A stretch of 64,000 nt of DNA, taken from the NCBI RefSeq assembly GCF_038433205.1, contig NZ_JBCDNA010000001.1, positions 496,001-560,000 on the forward strand, given 5' to 3'. The first letter of the stretch is position 1, and every line of letters starts with the position of its first letter. The position numbers and the translations under genes were made by a program. This DNA is from Lutimonas vermicola. Lineage in GTDB: Bacteria; Bacteroidota; Bacteroidia; Flavobacteriales; Flavobacteriaceae. Shown here piece by piece: positions 35,337-44,309 of this stretch. The notes beneath the pieces were generated by a model. It did not search any database and was not told the DNA's origin. It saw only the letters and a program-made list of their open reading frames with translations.

Positions 35337-35825
35337 ATGAATTTCGAGAAGCAAGGTCAGATTTACCAGTTATCGGCTACGATACAAGTACCCATTGATA
35401 TCGATGAAGCTTGGGAGTTTTTGTCAGATCCATCGAATCTAAAGGTGATTACGCCTGATTATATGGGATTTCATATTTTATCAGCAACTGAGCCGGTTAT
35501 GTACTCCGGACAGATTATAAGTTATACGGTTTCTCCTTTGTTGGGCGTGAAACTGAATTGGGTTACAGAAATTACCCATGTTGATGACAAAAAATATTTT
35601 GTGGATGAACAAAGAATAGGTCCGTATGCAATGTGGCATCATAAACACTTTTTAAAAGAAATTGAAAACGGGACTGAAATAAGGGATGTGGTGCACTACA
35701 AACTACCTCTACCACTGATTGCAAACCGTTTTCATTCCATTTTGGTTAAACCGAAGTTGAAAGAGATTTTTAAATACAGAAGCAAGGCATTGGTTTCTAT
35801 GTTCGGCAAATACCATAAATCATGA
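35337..35825 (+). CDS. SRPBCC/START-like ligand-binding protein
   Basis: A 162-residue protein of the SRPBCC (cyclase/dehydrase, START-like) superfamily. It opens Y-Q-L-S-A-T-I-Q-V-P-I-D-I-D-E-A-W-E-F-L-S-D-P, in pieces a classic entry to the fold, with the later W-H-H-K-H-F-L and D-V-V-H-Y-K-L-P. The large cavity usually holds a lipid or aromatic. Its stop overlaps the start of the CIA30 gene by 4 bp, so they are translated together. Confidence 0.88.
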   Translation: MNFEKQGQIYQLSATIQVPIDIDEAWEFLSDPSNLKVITPDYMGFHILSATEPVMYSGQIISYTVSPLLGVKLNWVTEITHVDDKKYFVDEQRIGPYAMWHHKHFLKEIENGTEIRDVVHYKLPLPLIANRFHSILVKPKLKEIFKYRSKALVSMFGKYHKS

Positions 35826-36355
35826 GCAAATTTATTTTATTATTGATCCTTATTCAAACATCCATGCAAGAAAAGATGACCATTTTTGATTTTTCACAGG
35901 AAACAAGTTCTAGCGGATGGTATGTTGTAAATGATGGTGTGATGGGAGGTCTGTCGAAAGGCCAATTCAGTAGAGAGAATGATATGGCTGTTTTTAAAGG
36001 AGATGTGTCAACCGATAATAACGGAGGTTTCACCATGATTCAAAATCAATTTGAAACAATTAAAACAAATAAATTCAAAGCTTTTACGATCAGGCTCAAA
36101 GGCGATGGTAAAGACTATCAGTTCAGGGTTAGATCAGATAAGAATCAACAGCATTCTTACGTTTATCAGTTTTCGACTACAGGTGAGTGGCAGGAAATAT
36201 CTGTTCCATTTTCAAGCCTTGCCCCGCGCTTTAGAGGCAGGTCACTAGAAATGCCAAATTTTGATGGGGCCAAAATAGAAGAAATAGCTTTTTTGATTGG
36301 CAATAAAAAAAAGGAATCTTTTAAACTACTCCTTGACCGTGTTTCAGTAGAATAA
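35822..36355 (+). CDS. CIA30-family protein
   Basis: A 177-residue protein of the complex I intermediate-associated protein 30 family: a galactose-binding-like beta-sandwich with F-S-Q-E-T-S-S-S-G-W-Y-V-V-N-D-G-V-M-G-G read in parts, then R-L-K-G-D-G-K-D-Y-Q-F-R-V-R. The hydrophobic first 15 residues could be a weak export signal. In mitochondria CIA30 helps complex I assembly; the role of bacterial members is unknown. It overlaps the SRPBCC gene by 4 bp. Confidence 0.88.
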   Translation: MSKFILLLILIQTSMQEKMTIFDFSQETSSSGWYVVNDGVMGGLSKGQFSRENDMAVFKGDVSTDNNGGFTMIQNQFETIKTNKFKAFTIRLKGDGKDYQFRVRSDKNQQHSYVYQFSTTGEWQEISVPFSSLAPRFRGRSLEMPNFDGAKIEEIAFLIGNKKKESFKLLLDRVSVE

Positions 36356-36436
36356 CAATTCAACTATATAGTTCTTGTTTTCTGGAACACCCTGATTTTC
36401 AACTTTCACATACCGAAATTTCTGTATATTTATGAG

Positions 36437-37201
36437 ATGATTCATATCGACCTTAAAGATCAAAATATTCTCGTAACAGGAGCATCCGATGGCATTGGAA
36501 GGGAAATCGCACTTTATCTTATGCAAATGGGAGCAAAGGTAGCAGTGCACTATTCTCGCAACAAAAATGCCGCCCAGGCTTTGATTGACCAGTTCCCTGA
36601 TTCCGGTTCACGTATGTATCAGTCGGATTTTTCCAAACCCTTGGAAATTGAAGGATTTTGGAACGAAGTATTAAATGATTTTGAGCGCATTGATTCCATT
36701 GTGCTCAATGCAGGTGTTTTTTTAAAGCAACCATCTGAAGCTTCTCTAAAAGATTGGTATACGATTTGGCAGGAAACGATGCATGTCAATTTGGATGCAC
36801 CGGCCTTACTTACTAAGATGGGGATAGACCATTTTAGGAAACAACAGGGAGGAAGGTTCATTTATATGGCAAGCAGAGCTGTTTTTAGAGGTGAAACTGA
36901 AGAATACATGGGCTATGCTGCCTCAAAAGGTGGATTGGTATCTCTGGCAAGAAGTGTTGCCCGGTCATTCGGAAAATTGAATATCAAATCATTTATCATA
37001 GCCCCCGGATTTGTTAAAACAAAAATGGCTGAACAATTTATCGCTGATTATGGAGAGCAAGCAGTCTTAAACGAATTAGCCTTAAACAAAATGACTGTTC
37101 CCAAAGATATTAGTCCCTTAGTGGCTTTGATGTGCAGTGGAGGCATGGACCATACCACAGGTGCTACGATAGATCTCAATGCCGGGAGTCATATTCGATA
37201 A
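36437..37201 (+). CDS. short-chain dehydrogenase/reductase
   Basis: A 254-residue SDR with the classical cofactor motif T-G-A-S-D-G-I-G (14-21), N-A-G near residue 91, the catalytic S and Y-A-A-S-K-G-G (Tyr/Lys), and P-G-F-V-K-T. It resembles 3-oxoacyl-ACP reductase-like enzymes (FabG family). It is probably an NADPH-dependent ketoreductase; the substrate is unknown. It may be co-transcribed with the SRPBCC and CIA30 genes (81-bp gap). Confidence 0.9.
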   Translation: MIHIDLKDQNILVTGASDGIGREIALYLMQMGAKVAVHYSRNKNAAQALIDQFPDSGSRMYQSDFSKPLEIEGFWNEVLNDFERIDSIVLNAGVFLKQPSEASLKDWYTIWQETMHVNLDAPALLTKMGIDHFRKQQGGRFIYMASRAVFRGETEEYMGYAASKGGLVSLARSVARSFGKLNIKSFIIAPGFVKTKMAEQFIADYGEQAVLNELALNKMTVPKDISPLVALMCSGGMDHTTGATIDLNAGSHIR

Positions 37202-37399
37202 ATTCCCGGTTTTTACAATTATTTTTAATGGTGAATGCAATAATCTTCCTGAAGAAAAATCAAAATATTATCAGATTATTGATCTAAATCAGTACTTTTA
37301 AACGTGTTATAATTGCTTTGAAAATGAAACTCTCCAGATATGTCTCGGTTCTTTCTTGGTCCAAAAAGGTATTGAATTAGCTCAGATCAAGGTCTTGGG

Positions 37400-37654
37400 T
37401 GTACAAATTAATTTTATGCTAACAGAGTACTTAGTTGTAATCCTTTGGAATTACAAAGGATTTTATTCCAATTGGGGTCAAATATTTGTATTTACGATAA
37501 ATTCGGTAAATTGGTCGGCCAATTGGTTGGGGCGAGCTAAGGTTGGTATGGATTGTTTAATGGAAAACCTTTGCCTTGGTCAGATTATTGGTATAGCGTA
37601 CAACTTGAAGACGGTAGGATTCACACAGGTCATTTTAGTTTAATCAGAAGATAG
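37400..37654 (+). pseudogene. decayed T9SS type B (gliding-motility) C-terminal domain
   Basis: Across two frames the sequence reads as the type B sorting domain: L-W-N-Y-K-G-F-Y-S-N-W-G-Q-I-F-V-F (frame of 37446), then after a frameshift D-K-F-G-K-L-V-G-Q-L (37496 on), a stop at 37538-37540, and N-G-K-P-L-P-W-S-D-Y-W-Y with L-E-D-G-R-I-H-T-G-H-F-S-L-I-R-R ending at 37654. The end G-H-F-S-L-I-R is the hallmark of this domain. The rest of the large secreted protein is missing. It lies 11 bp before the PorP/SprF gene, the usual partner of such proteins. Confidence 0.8.
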
Positions 37655-37665
37655 GAATTAAGTTT

Positions 37666-38631
37666 ATGAAAAAAATAATGATTGTAATTTTGATCATTTT
37701 TGCCGGTCATGAAACGTTGGCTCAGGAGACCTTCCCTATCTATTCTGATTATTTATCAGATAATGTATATTTAGTGCATCCTGCGGCTGCAGGCATAGGA
37801 AATTGCGGAAAGATAAGGTTGACATACCGCCAACAATGGGTTGGGGTTGAGGATGCACCTTCTTTGCAAACCTTAAATTTTCATACGCGTCTTACAGATA
37901 AAATGGCGGTTGGTGCCATTCTGTTCAATGATGAAAATGGATACCATTCTCAGCAGGGCTTTTTAACAACATATGCCTATCATATAAATTTCGGCAGGGA
38001 AGATGCCATGAATCAGCTTTCATTTGGGCTGTCGTTTATGTATAGTCAAAATTCGATCAATCAGACTGATTTTATAATACCGGATCCAGGTATCTCCCAG
38101 GGTGTTGAATCTACAGGCTACTACAACGCTGATTTTGGACTCGGATATCACTATATGGACTCCTTTGCTTATTTTACAGTTAAAAACCTTTTGTTAACCC
38201 CAAGAGATCTCGTGAATAACAGATTTGAATCAGATAATCTAAGACGATATTTATTGACCCTTGGATATTATCTGGGCAGAGGGAAAAGTTTACAGTTTGA
38301 ACCTTCAGTGATGTTGCAGTTTATTGAATACACCGGCGAAACCTTTGCTGACCTGAATTTAAAAGCCTACAAAAACATTGGAGAGAAAAGTCAGATCTGG
38401 GCAGCATTGTCTTATCGACAAAATTTTGATTCGAACCTTGAGAGTTTTAAAATGATAACACCCATTATCGGGATCAATCACAAACGGTTTATGTTCTCTT
38501 ATACCTATTCAAGCCAAATAGGTGACATAGTCTTAGAAAATGGAGGAAGCCATCAGGTCACATTGGGTTATAATGTTTTTTGTAAAAAACCAAGGGCTAC
38601 GGCTTGCCCGAATCTGAATTCTACATATTAA
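37666..38631 (+). CDS. PorP/SprF-family outer-membrane protein
   Basis: A 321-residue type IX secretion accessory protein. It has a signal peptide (1-20, L-A-Q) and family features: Y-S-D-Y-L-S-D-N-V-Y-L-V-H-P-A-A-A-G near the start, R-L-T-Y-R-Q-Q-W-V-G, and G-A-I-L-F-N-D-E-N-G-Y. It should be a barrel anchoring a secreted type B adhesin. The expected partner immediately upstream is a pseudogene, so this gene is an orphan here. Confidence 0.92.
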   Translation: MKKIMIVILIIFAGHETLAQETFPIYSDYLSDNVYLVHPAAAGIGNCGKIRLTYRQQWVGVEDAPSLQTLNFHTRLTDKMAVGAILFNDENGYHSQQGFLTTYAYHINFGREDAMNQLSFGLSFMYSQNSINQTDFIIPDPGISQGVESTGYYNADFGLGYHYMDSFAYFTVKNLLLTPRDLVNNRFESDNLRRYLLTLGYYLGRGKSLQFEPSVMLQFIEYTGETFADLNLKAYKNIGEKSQIWAALSYRQNFDSNLESFKMITPIIGINHKRFMFSYTYSSQIGDIVLENGGSHQVTLGYNVFCKKPRATACPNLNSTY

Positions 38632-38762
38632 TTCTATAGGTTTTAATGATAAAAGTCATGTCTTCTTTTTTATGAAGGGGCTACATTTATAGATGGTACC
38701 ACATTTGGCTTCATTTTAAATTGGAGTGCCGCTAGTTTCGATTATCATTAATTATATATAAC

Positions 38763-39854
38763 ATGTCTTATTTCAATTATTTAAGATCAGCCCACAAATT
38801 GGCGCTGATCATCGTTTTCGGTGGATTATTAAATTTCGGTTTCACATTGTCAAATTCGGATGTAATTATTCAAACTCCTAAAACTGATCAGGTTGACGGG
38901 GAGGTTATCTGGCATGTTAAGGCCATACACCCCGAAGGCTACTTTTTAGATATAAAGGCCATGGACCAACAAGGGAATAAATATGATGTTAAAGCCATTC
39001 AGGACGCTGATCAGACAAAACTGTTGGATATTAAGGTTTTGATAAGGGGGGATAAAATTCCAGTAAAAATTCTTCAAAGTGATGGCCGTTTTATGCCGGT
39101 TAAAGCGATAACAAAAACCGGTGAAATTTTAGATATTAAAGCGTTTAATGCCAAAGGAGAAGAGCTGGATGTTAGAGGGATTGGTCATTCCGGAAATATC
39201 ATCCATATCAAAGCGATAACCAAAAACAAGGAATTTTATGGTGTTAAGGCTATTTCTCCTGCGGGTCAGTTGAATGATGTAAAAGGGGTTAAAGTAACAA
39301 AAAATGCTGTTGAAGCCAGTGTAAACGGAGTTCTGATTCATGCACATGTAAAGGCGATAAGTCAGACAGGTTGTTCAGGAGACAGTTTTATATGGCACAT
39401 CAAAGCCATTCATCCCGAAGGCCGGACACTTGATGTAAAAGCTGTTGATCAGCAAGGGAATATATATGACGTAAAGGCAATTCAAAATTCTAATCAAAGA
39501 AGTATACTTGATATTAAAGCATTTATAGGTGACGCCTTGCAGCTTCCTGTAAAGGTTGTACTGAATAAGGATTCAAAAAAAGAAATAAAGGCGATTGGGG
39601 AAGATGGTATGCTTTACGACATCATGGCCATTGATAAAAATGGAGATAAACTTGATGTTATCGCCAGCAACAGGTCGGGCAACTTGATCGATATTAAAGC
39701 CGTTCAGAAAAACGGAGATCTTTATGGGATCAAGGCATTTTCATCTGAAGGTGAACTGAATGATGTAAAAGGAGTCAAAATGTTTATAGAGGATGTTGAA
39801 ATGGAAATTAATAAAATAAAAATCTATGCGCATATCAAAGCACTGCCCCAGTAA
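38763..39854 (+). CDS. beta-repeat protein with internal duplication, unknown function
   Basis: A 363-residue exported protein (hydrophobic signal about 11-30). The rest is two copies of a ~150-residue unit, residues about 48-199 and 209-361. Both start I-W-H-V/I-K-A-I-H-P-E-G and run through D-Q-Q-G-N-x-Y-D-V-K-A-I-Q to L-N-D-V-K-G-V-K and a closing H-(V/I)-K-A. Within each, a short x-(D/H)-(V/I)-K-A-(I/F) strand recurs about every 18-20 residues, a likely beta-solenoid or beta-sheet repeat. I do not recognise an annotated function. A terminator follows. Confidence 0.78.
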   Translation: MSYFNYLRSAHKLALIIVFGGLLNFGFTLSNSDVIIQTPKTDQVDGEVIWHVKAIHPEGYFLDIKAMDQQGNKYDVKAIQDADQTKLLDIKVLIRGDKIPVKILQSDGRFMPVKAITKTGEILDIKAFNAKGEELDVRGIGHSGNIIHIKAITKNKEFYGVKAISPAGQLNDVKGVKVTKNAVEASVNGVLIHAHVKAISQTGCSGDSFIWHIKAIHPEGRTLDVKAVDQQGNIYDVKAIQNSNQRSILDIKAFIGDALQLPVKVVLNKDSKKEIKAIGEDGMLYDIMAIDKNGDKLDVIASNRSGNLIDIKAVQKNGDLYGIKAFSSEGELNDVKGVKMFIEDVEMEINKIKIYAHIKALPQ

Positions 39855-39889
39855 TACAGTTTTTTTGGTTTCGTTAGACTGACATAAAA

Positions 39890-39924
39890 GGCCCTTTCAT
39901 TTTTTGCGATTTGAAAGGGTTTTA
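39890..39924 (+). terminator. intrinsic terminator
   Basis: CCCTTTCA (39892-39899) pairs with TGAAAGGG (39912-39919), followed by TTTTAT, 38 nt after the repeat-protein stop. Confidence 0.82.
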
Positions 39925-40028
39925 TTGATGTGTGTAAAGATTATAATTCTTATTTTTACTCATGACAATAAAAAAATATAAGGGATATACTTATTGGAAT
40001 CTCTACAACACATAACCCAATATAAATT

Positions 40029-41015
40029 ATGGATAAGGATCAAAGCAGGTATGAAAAGATGACATATAACAGATGTGGGAAAAGCGGTCTGCTTTTACCT
40101 AAAATTTCCCTTGGATTATGGCATAATTTTGCCGGAGTTGACGTTTATGAAAATTCCAAGGAAATGGTGCTAAAGTCATTTGATATGGGTATTACCCATT
40201 TTGATCTTGCAAATAATTACGGCCCGCCTCCTGGTTCGGCCGAAGAGACTTTTGGCAAAATTCTTCGCAAAGAACTTTCTGCATACAGGGATCAGATGAT
40301 CATTACGTCGAAAGCAGGGTATTTGATGTGGCCCGGGCCCTACGGAGAATGGGGATCACGAAAATACCTGATCTCAAGTTGCGATCAAAGCCTAAAGCGC
40401 ATGGGACTCGACTATGTAGATATTTTTTACAGTCACAGGCCTGATCCTGACACGCCGCTTGAGGAAACTATGATGGCTTTGGATCAGATTGTGAGATCCG
40501 GGAAAGCTTTATATGTAGGTATTTCTAATTATGACCCAAAACAATCACAGGAAGCTTTTGACATACTCAGGGCATTGGGAACGCCTTGTATCGTGCACCA
40601 ACCTTCATACAGCATGTTTAATCGCTGGGTTGAAGATGGATTATTGGATGTGCTTGAAGAGAATGGCGTTGGTTCGGTTGTATTCAGCCCCTTGTTTCAA
40701 GGATTGCTGACAGATAAATATTTGAATGGTATTCCCAAAGATTCCAGAGCCGCTAAATCACATGGATTTTTGCAAAGTTCGCAAATCACTCCGGAAAAAA
40801 TTGAAAAAATAAAAGCCTTAAACCTAATAGCTCAAGACAGGGGGCAAAAAATGTCACAACTTGCACTGAGCTGGGTCTTGAGAGATCCTCGGGTTACAAG
40901 CGTCATTATTGGGGCCAGCAAGGTAGCTCAAATAAAAGATGCAGTTGCCATTGTCGATCACCCTGATTTTTCTCAACAGGAACTGGAAAAAATCGAAAAA
41001 ATCCTTCAATCCTGA
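40029..41015 (+). CDS. aldo/keto reductase (L-glyceraldehyde 3-phosphate reductase type)
   Basis: A 328-residue NADPH-dependent aldo/keto reductase. It has H-F-D-L-A-N-N-Y-G-P-P-P-G-S-A-E-E with catalytic Asp/Tyr, I-T-S-K-A-G with catalytic Lys, Y-S-H-R-P-D-P-D-T-P, and the cofactor site S-V-I-I-G-A-S. The G-P-P-P-G-S-A-E-E and M-W-P-G-P-Y-G-E-W-G-S-R-K-Y blocks are specific to the YghZ/Gpr branch, which reduces L-glyceraldehyde 3-phosphate and methylglyoxal. It is a detoxifying enzyme in that family. It stands alone. Confidence 0.93.
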   Translation: MDKDQSRYEKMTYNRCGKSGLLLPKISLGLWHNFAGVDVYENSKEMVLKSFDMGITHFDLANNYGPPPGSAEETFGKILRKELSAYRDQMIITSKAGYLMWPGPYGEWGSRKYLISSCDQSLKRMGLDYVDIFYSHRPDPDTPLEETMMALDQIVRSGKALYVGISNYDPKQSQEAFDILRALGTPCIVHQPSYSMFNRWVEDGLLDVLEENGVGSVVFSPLFQGLLTDKYLNGIPKDSRAAKSHGFLQSSQITPEKIEKIKALNLIAQDRGQKMSQLALSWVLRDPRVTSVIIGASKVAQIKDAVAIVDHPDFSQQELEKIEKILQS

Positions 41016-41636
41016 TCAAATATTTATGAGAGATCACGGTTTATAGTTTTGTTCATTTGACCTGTCACGCAGGTCATGTGGCCTGTCAAGCCACTCTAAT
41101 TCAGGTACTGTTAATAAGCGTGTTCCGGCTAATTAAAAGGGTTAATGGATACTATCCGTTATATAATAAAATGGAGTTGATTTCATAGGGTTCAAGGCAA
41201 CCAATTTCTGTGAATCCGCCAAAAAAATCTTAAAATCGTTTTTTGTATGCTTTATTATATTTTTACCTGATTTGGAGTAAAACTGTCAGATATGCCTATT
41301 TTAAATCACCGTAGAAGAGCCCCCATTCTTAATTAGTCTAAGCAGGCATCTTCTTATATACAAGTTTTAAAGTGTCAGGAAGCTGTTGGATCAAGGCAGC
41401 TTTATAAGTCCGTATATGAAATTACAAGGATTAATCCGTATCTTTGTGAGACTATCAAGAAAAGGGATTAAAAGTTTATTCAGAGTTAAGGCTCTGATAT
41501 ATAGGGTTTTAATCTATTCCAAATCATATATAAAAGAAATGTCAGAATACTGCAAAGCGTGGTTTTTAGTAACATTTTTTATAAGTTGATAAAGTAGGTC
41601 AAGTTTAATTGCTCAGAGAAACAGAGAAATTATTAT
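41016..41636. other. 621-bp intergenic region
   Basis: It holds two adjacent hairpins at 41059-41094 and AT-rich DNA. An open plus-strand frame at 41386-41589 (67 codons) has no recognisable feature and I do not call it. No exact -7 box is seen just ahead of the VWA gene. Confidence 0.5.
41059..41094. repeat. two tandem 17-nt hairpins
   Basis: GACCTG-TCACG-CAGGTC (41059-41075) is followed after two bases by GTGGC-CTGTCAA-GCCAC (41078-41094). Both contain CCTGTCA. They lie 44 nt after the aldo/keto reductase stop, without a T run. Confidence 0.6.
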
Positions 41637-42758
41637 ATGAAAAGAAAGAAAAACAGCGTAGGTTTTCAATTTGAATTGTTTCAGGAGGAAACGAAAAGCC
41701 CTTTTGACAAACTATTTGATATATTCAAAGAGTTGATTACGCATACTTCGGGAGATTTTGACGAAGCGATGGATTGGCTGGAACAACTGGACCAAGAGTA
41801 TCAGTTAACAGATGAAAACTACACTTTGGATGATTTTGTAGAAGACCTCAAAGAGAAAGGTTATATAAGGGAAGAAGCGAAGTCAGATGGAACCTTTGAT
41901 AAAAAAATAACCGCTAAAACTGAAAGGGCAATTCGAAAAAATGCCTTAAACCAGATTTTCGGGCAAATAAGAAAGAAAGGTGCGGGTCATCACAAAACCA
42001 ATAGCAGCGGTTTAGGAGATGAACATACGGGAGACCTGAGGGAATTTAGATTTGGTGATGCTCTGGAAAACATAAATATTACCGAAAGTTTAAAAAATGC
42101 CCAGGTGAATCATGGTTTCGGAAATTTTGAACTTACTGAAAATGACCTGATTGTAGAAGATACGCATCACAAAGCTCAAATGAGCACTGTCCTGATGATT
42201 GATATAAGCCATAGCATGATTTTGTATGGGGAAGACAGGATTACCCCGGCAAAAAAAGTTGCAATGGCCCTGGCCGAATTGATTACTACAAGATATCCCA
42301 AAGATACCCTTGATATATTGGTTTTTGGCAATGATGCCTGGCCTATTCAACTCAAGGATCTTCCATACTTGCAGGTTGGGCCCTATCATACCAATACTGT
42401 AGCAGGTCTCCAATTGGCTTTGGATTTATTGAGAAGGAAAAGAAACACAAATAAACAGATTTTTATGATTACCGATGGCAAGCCAAGTTGTGTCAGGATG
42501 CCTGATGGGAGCTATTATAAAAACAGCAATGGCCTCGATGATTTCATCGTGGATAAATGTTATCAAATGGCTGCTCAGGCCAGGAAGTTGCATACGCCTA
42601 TTACTACTTTTATGATTGCCCGGGATTCTTATTTACAGACCTTCGTGGATGAGTTTACCCGTTCAAACAGAGGTAAGGCTTTTTACACAGGCTTAGATGG
42701 ATTAGGTGAAATGATATTTCACGATTACGAAAACAACAGAAAAAAAAGAATACGATAA
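41637..42758 (+). CDS. VWA-domain protein (partner of MoxR-like ATPase)
   Basis: A 373-residue cytosolic protein. The C-terminal von Willebrand A domain (about 180-365) has the MIDAS motif D-I-S-H-S (D-x-S-x-S) and a later T-D-G-K-P. The N-terminal half is helical and charged with no known domain. VWA proteins of this kind work with MoxR-type AAA ATPases as metal-dependent remodelling or chelatase machines. The gene directly precedes such an ATPase (one base between), so the pair is one unit. The substrate is unknown. Confidence 0.9.
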   Translation: MKRKKNSVGFQFELFQEETKSPFDKLFDIFKELITHTSGDFDEAMDWLEQLDQEYQLTDENYTLDDFVEDLKEKGYIREEAKSDGTFDKKITAKTERAIRKNALNQIFGQIRKKGAGHHKTNSSGLGDEHTGDLREFRFGDALENINITESLKNAQVNHGFGNFELTENDLIVEDTHHKAQMSTVLMIDISHSMILYGEDRITPAKKVAMALAELITTRYPKDTLDILVFGNDAWPIQLKDLPYLQVGPYHTNTVAGLQLALDLLRRKRNTNKQIFMITDGKPSCVRMPDGSYYKNSNGLDDFIVDKCYQMAAQARKLHTPITTFMIARDSYLQTFVDEFTRSNRGKAFYTGLDGLGEMIFHDYENNRKKRIR

Positions 42759-42759
42759 T

Positions 42760-44220
42760 ATGGATGTTAGCATAAAAACTTTAGGAGACCTTAGAAAACA
42801 AGGATATCAAAGCAGGAGTATCAAATCTGAACTAAGAGAGAATCTCATTGAGAATATTCAAAAAGGTGAAGCTTCCTTTACCGGGATACACGGTTATGAT
42901 GAAACTGTCATTCCCCAGTTGGAAAGGGCCATACTCTCTCAGCACAATATTAACCTTTTGGGTTTAAGAGGGCAGGCAAAAACGAGGTTGGCAAGACTAA
43001 TGGTACAGCTTCTGGACGAATATATACCTGTGATTGCTGGCTCTGAGATCAATGATGACCCCTTGATGCCTATCAGTAACTTTGGAAAAGAGCAGGTCGC
43101 CTTATTAGGTGATAAGACTCCCATCTCATGGATTCACAGGGACAAAAGGTTTTATGAAAAACTCGCAACTCCTGATGTGACCATTTCTGATTTAATCGGT
43201 GACATTGATCCGATCAAAGCGGCGAATTTAAAATTGAGTTATGCTGATGAAAGGGTCATTCATTTTGGGATGATTCCTCGAGCTAACCGTAGTATTTTTG
43301 TAATTAATGAATTACCAGATCTTCAATCCAGAATTCAGGTAGCACTATTTAACATACTGGAAGAAGGCGATATACAGATAAGGGGATTTCAGCTGAGATT
43401 GCCTTTGGACCTGCAATTTGTCTTTACAGCAAACCCTGAAGATTACACCAACAGAGGGAGTATTGTGACACCGCTGAAAGACAGGATTGGATCTCAAATT
43501 TTAACCCATTATCCTGATTCAATTAAAGTCGCGAAAACCATTACGGCCCAGGAAGCGAAACTTCAGGATAACCGGGTTTGCGAGATCCACATTCCCGAAC
43601 TGGCTAAGGATTTGGTGGAACAAATCGGTTTTGAGGCAAGAGACAGTGAATTTGTAGATAGTAAAAGTGGTATAAGTGCAAGAATGAGTATTACTGCCTA
43701 TGAGAATCTTTTGAGCACTGCAGAACATAGATGCATTGCTTCCGGATCGGGCTCAACAAGCATTCGTTTTGCCGACATACTTGGGATGATTCCTTCGATT
43801 ATTGGCAAAGTTGAACTCGTTTATGAAGGAGAGCAGGAGGGTGCGGCTTTTGTTGCGGAAAAATTGATTGGTTCTGCATCGAAAACATTGTTTGATACTT
43901 ATTTTCCGGCGATCAAAAAATTAAAGCACGAAGATGATAAAGACGTTTATGACGACGTGTTACAGTGGTTCTTTGAGCAAAGCGCTTTTGAATTGATGGA
44001 TGACGGGACCGAAAAGGAATACAGCGAGGCCCTGAATAGCATTGGTGCCCTTGATAATCTGCTTACAACCTTTATGCCTGAAGCTAAAGCCAAAGACAAG
44101 CTTTTTATCAAAGAGTTCGTTCTTTGGGCGCTTGTAGAATACAAAAAACTGAATAAAAAGAGAATTGTAAAAGGTTTTGAATTCAAGGATTCTTACGGGG
44201 CTTATTTATCTAATTTATAA
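42760..44220 (+). CDS. MoxR/magnesium chelatase-like AAA+ ATPase
   Basis: A 486-residue AAA+ ATPase. Walker A is the L-R-G-Q-A-K-T-R region (a variant with Gln-Ala in place of Gly-x-Gly), Walker B is I-F-V-I-N-E-L-P-D-L, and A-N-P-E-D-Y and L-K-D-R-I-G-S are sensor/arginine-finger blocks. This Asn-Glu Walker B is like that of BchI-type and RavA-like ATPases. A helical lid and a conserved C-terminal domain follow. With the VWA protein next to it, it likely remodels a protein complex. The substrate is unknown. Confidence 0.88.
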   Translation: MDVSIKTLGDLRKQGYQSRSIKSELRENLIENIQKGEASFTGIHGYDETVIPQLERAILSQHNINLLGLRGQAKTRLARLMVQLLDEYIPVIAGSEINDDPLMPISNFGKEQVALLGDKTPISWIHRDKRFYEKLATPDVTISDLIGDIDPIKAANLKLSYADERVIHFGMIPRANRSIFVINELPDLQSRIQVALFNILEEGDIQIRGFQLRLPLDLQFVFTANPEDYTNRGSIVTPLKDRIGSQILTHYPDSIKVAKTITAQEAKLQDNRVCEIHIPELAKDLVEQIGFEARDSEFVDSKSGISARMSITAYENLLSTAEHRCIASGSGSTSIRFADILGMIPSIIGKVELVYEGEQEGAAFVAEKLIGSASKTLFDTYFPAIKKLKHEDDKDVYDDVLQWFFEQSAFELMDDGTEKEYSEALNSIGALDNLLTTFMPEAKAKDKLFIKEFVLWALVEYKKLNKKRIVKGFEFKDSYGAYLSNL

Positions 44221-44309
44221 ATTAACCGAATCCAATCACCTGTAATGAGGTACCATAAACTGCATTTGATCATTTTTTTACAATCCTTTAACAGGAATTA
44301 CATCTTGCT

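Noticed and set aside
37324..37380. 18-codon frame starting M-K-L-S-R-Y-V that resembles the small-protein core
   Set aside because: It shares only R-Y-V and W-S-K, lacks F-S and K-R-I-R-W, and lies in decayed DNA upstream of the T9SS pseudogene.
41386..41589. 67-codon plus-strand frame
   Set aside because: Composition is that of AT-rich non-coding DNA; no motif.
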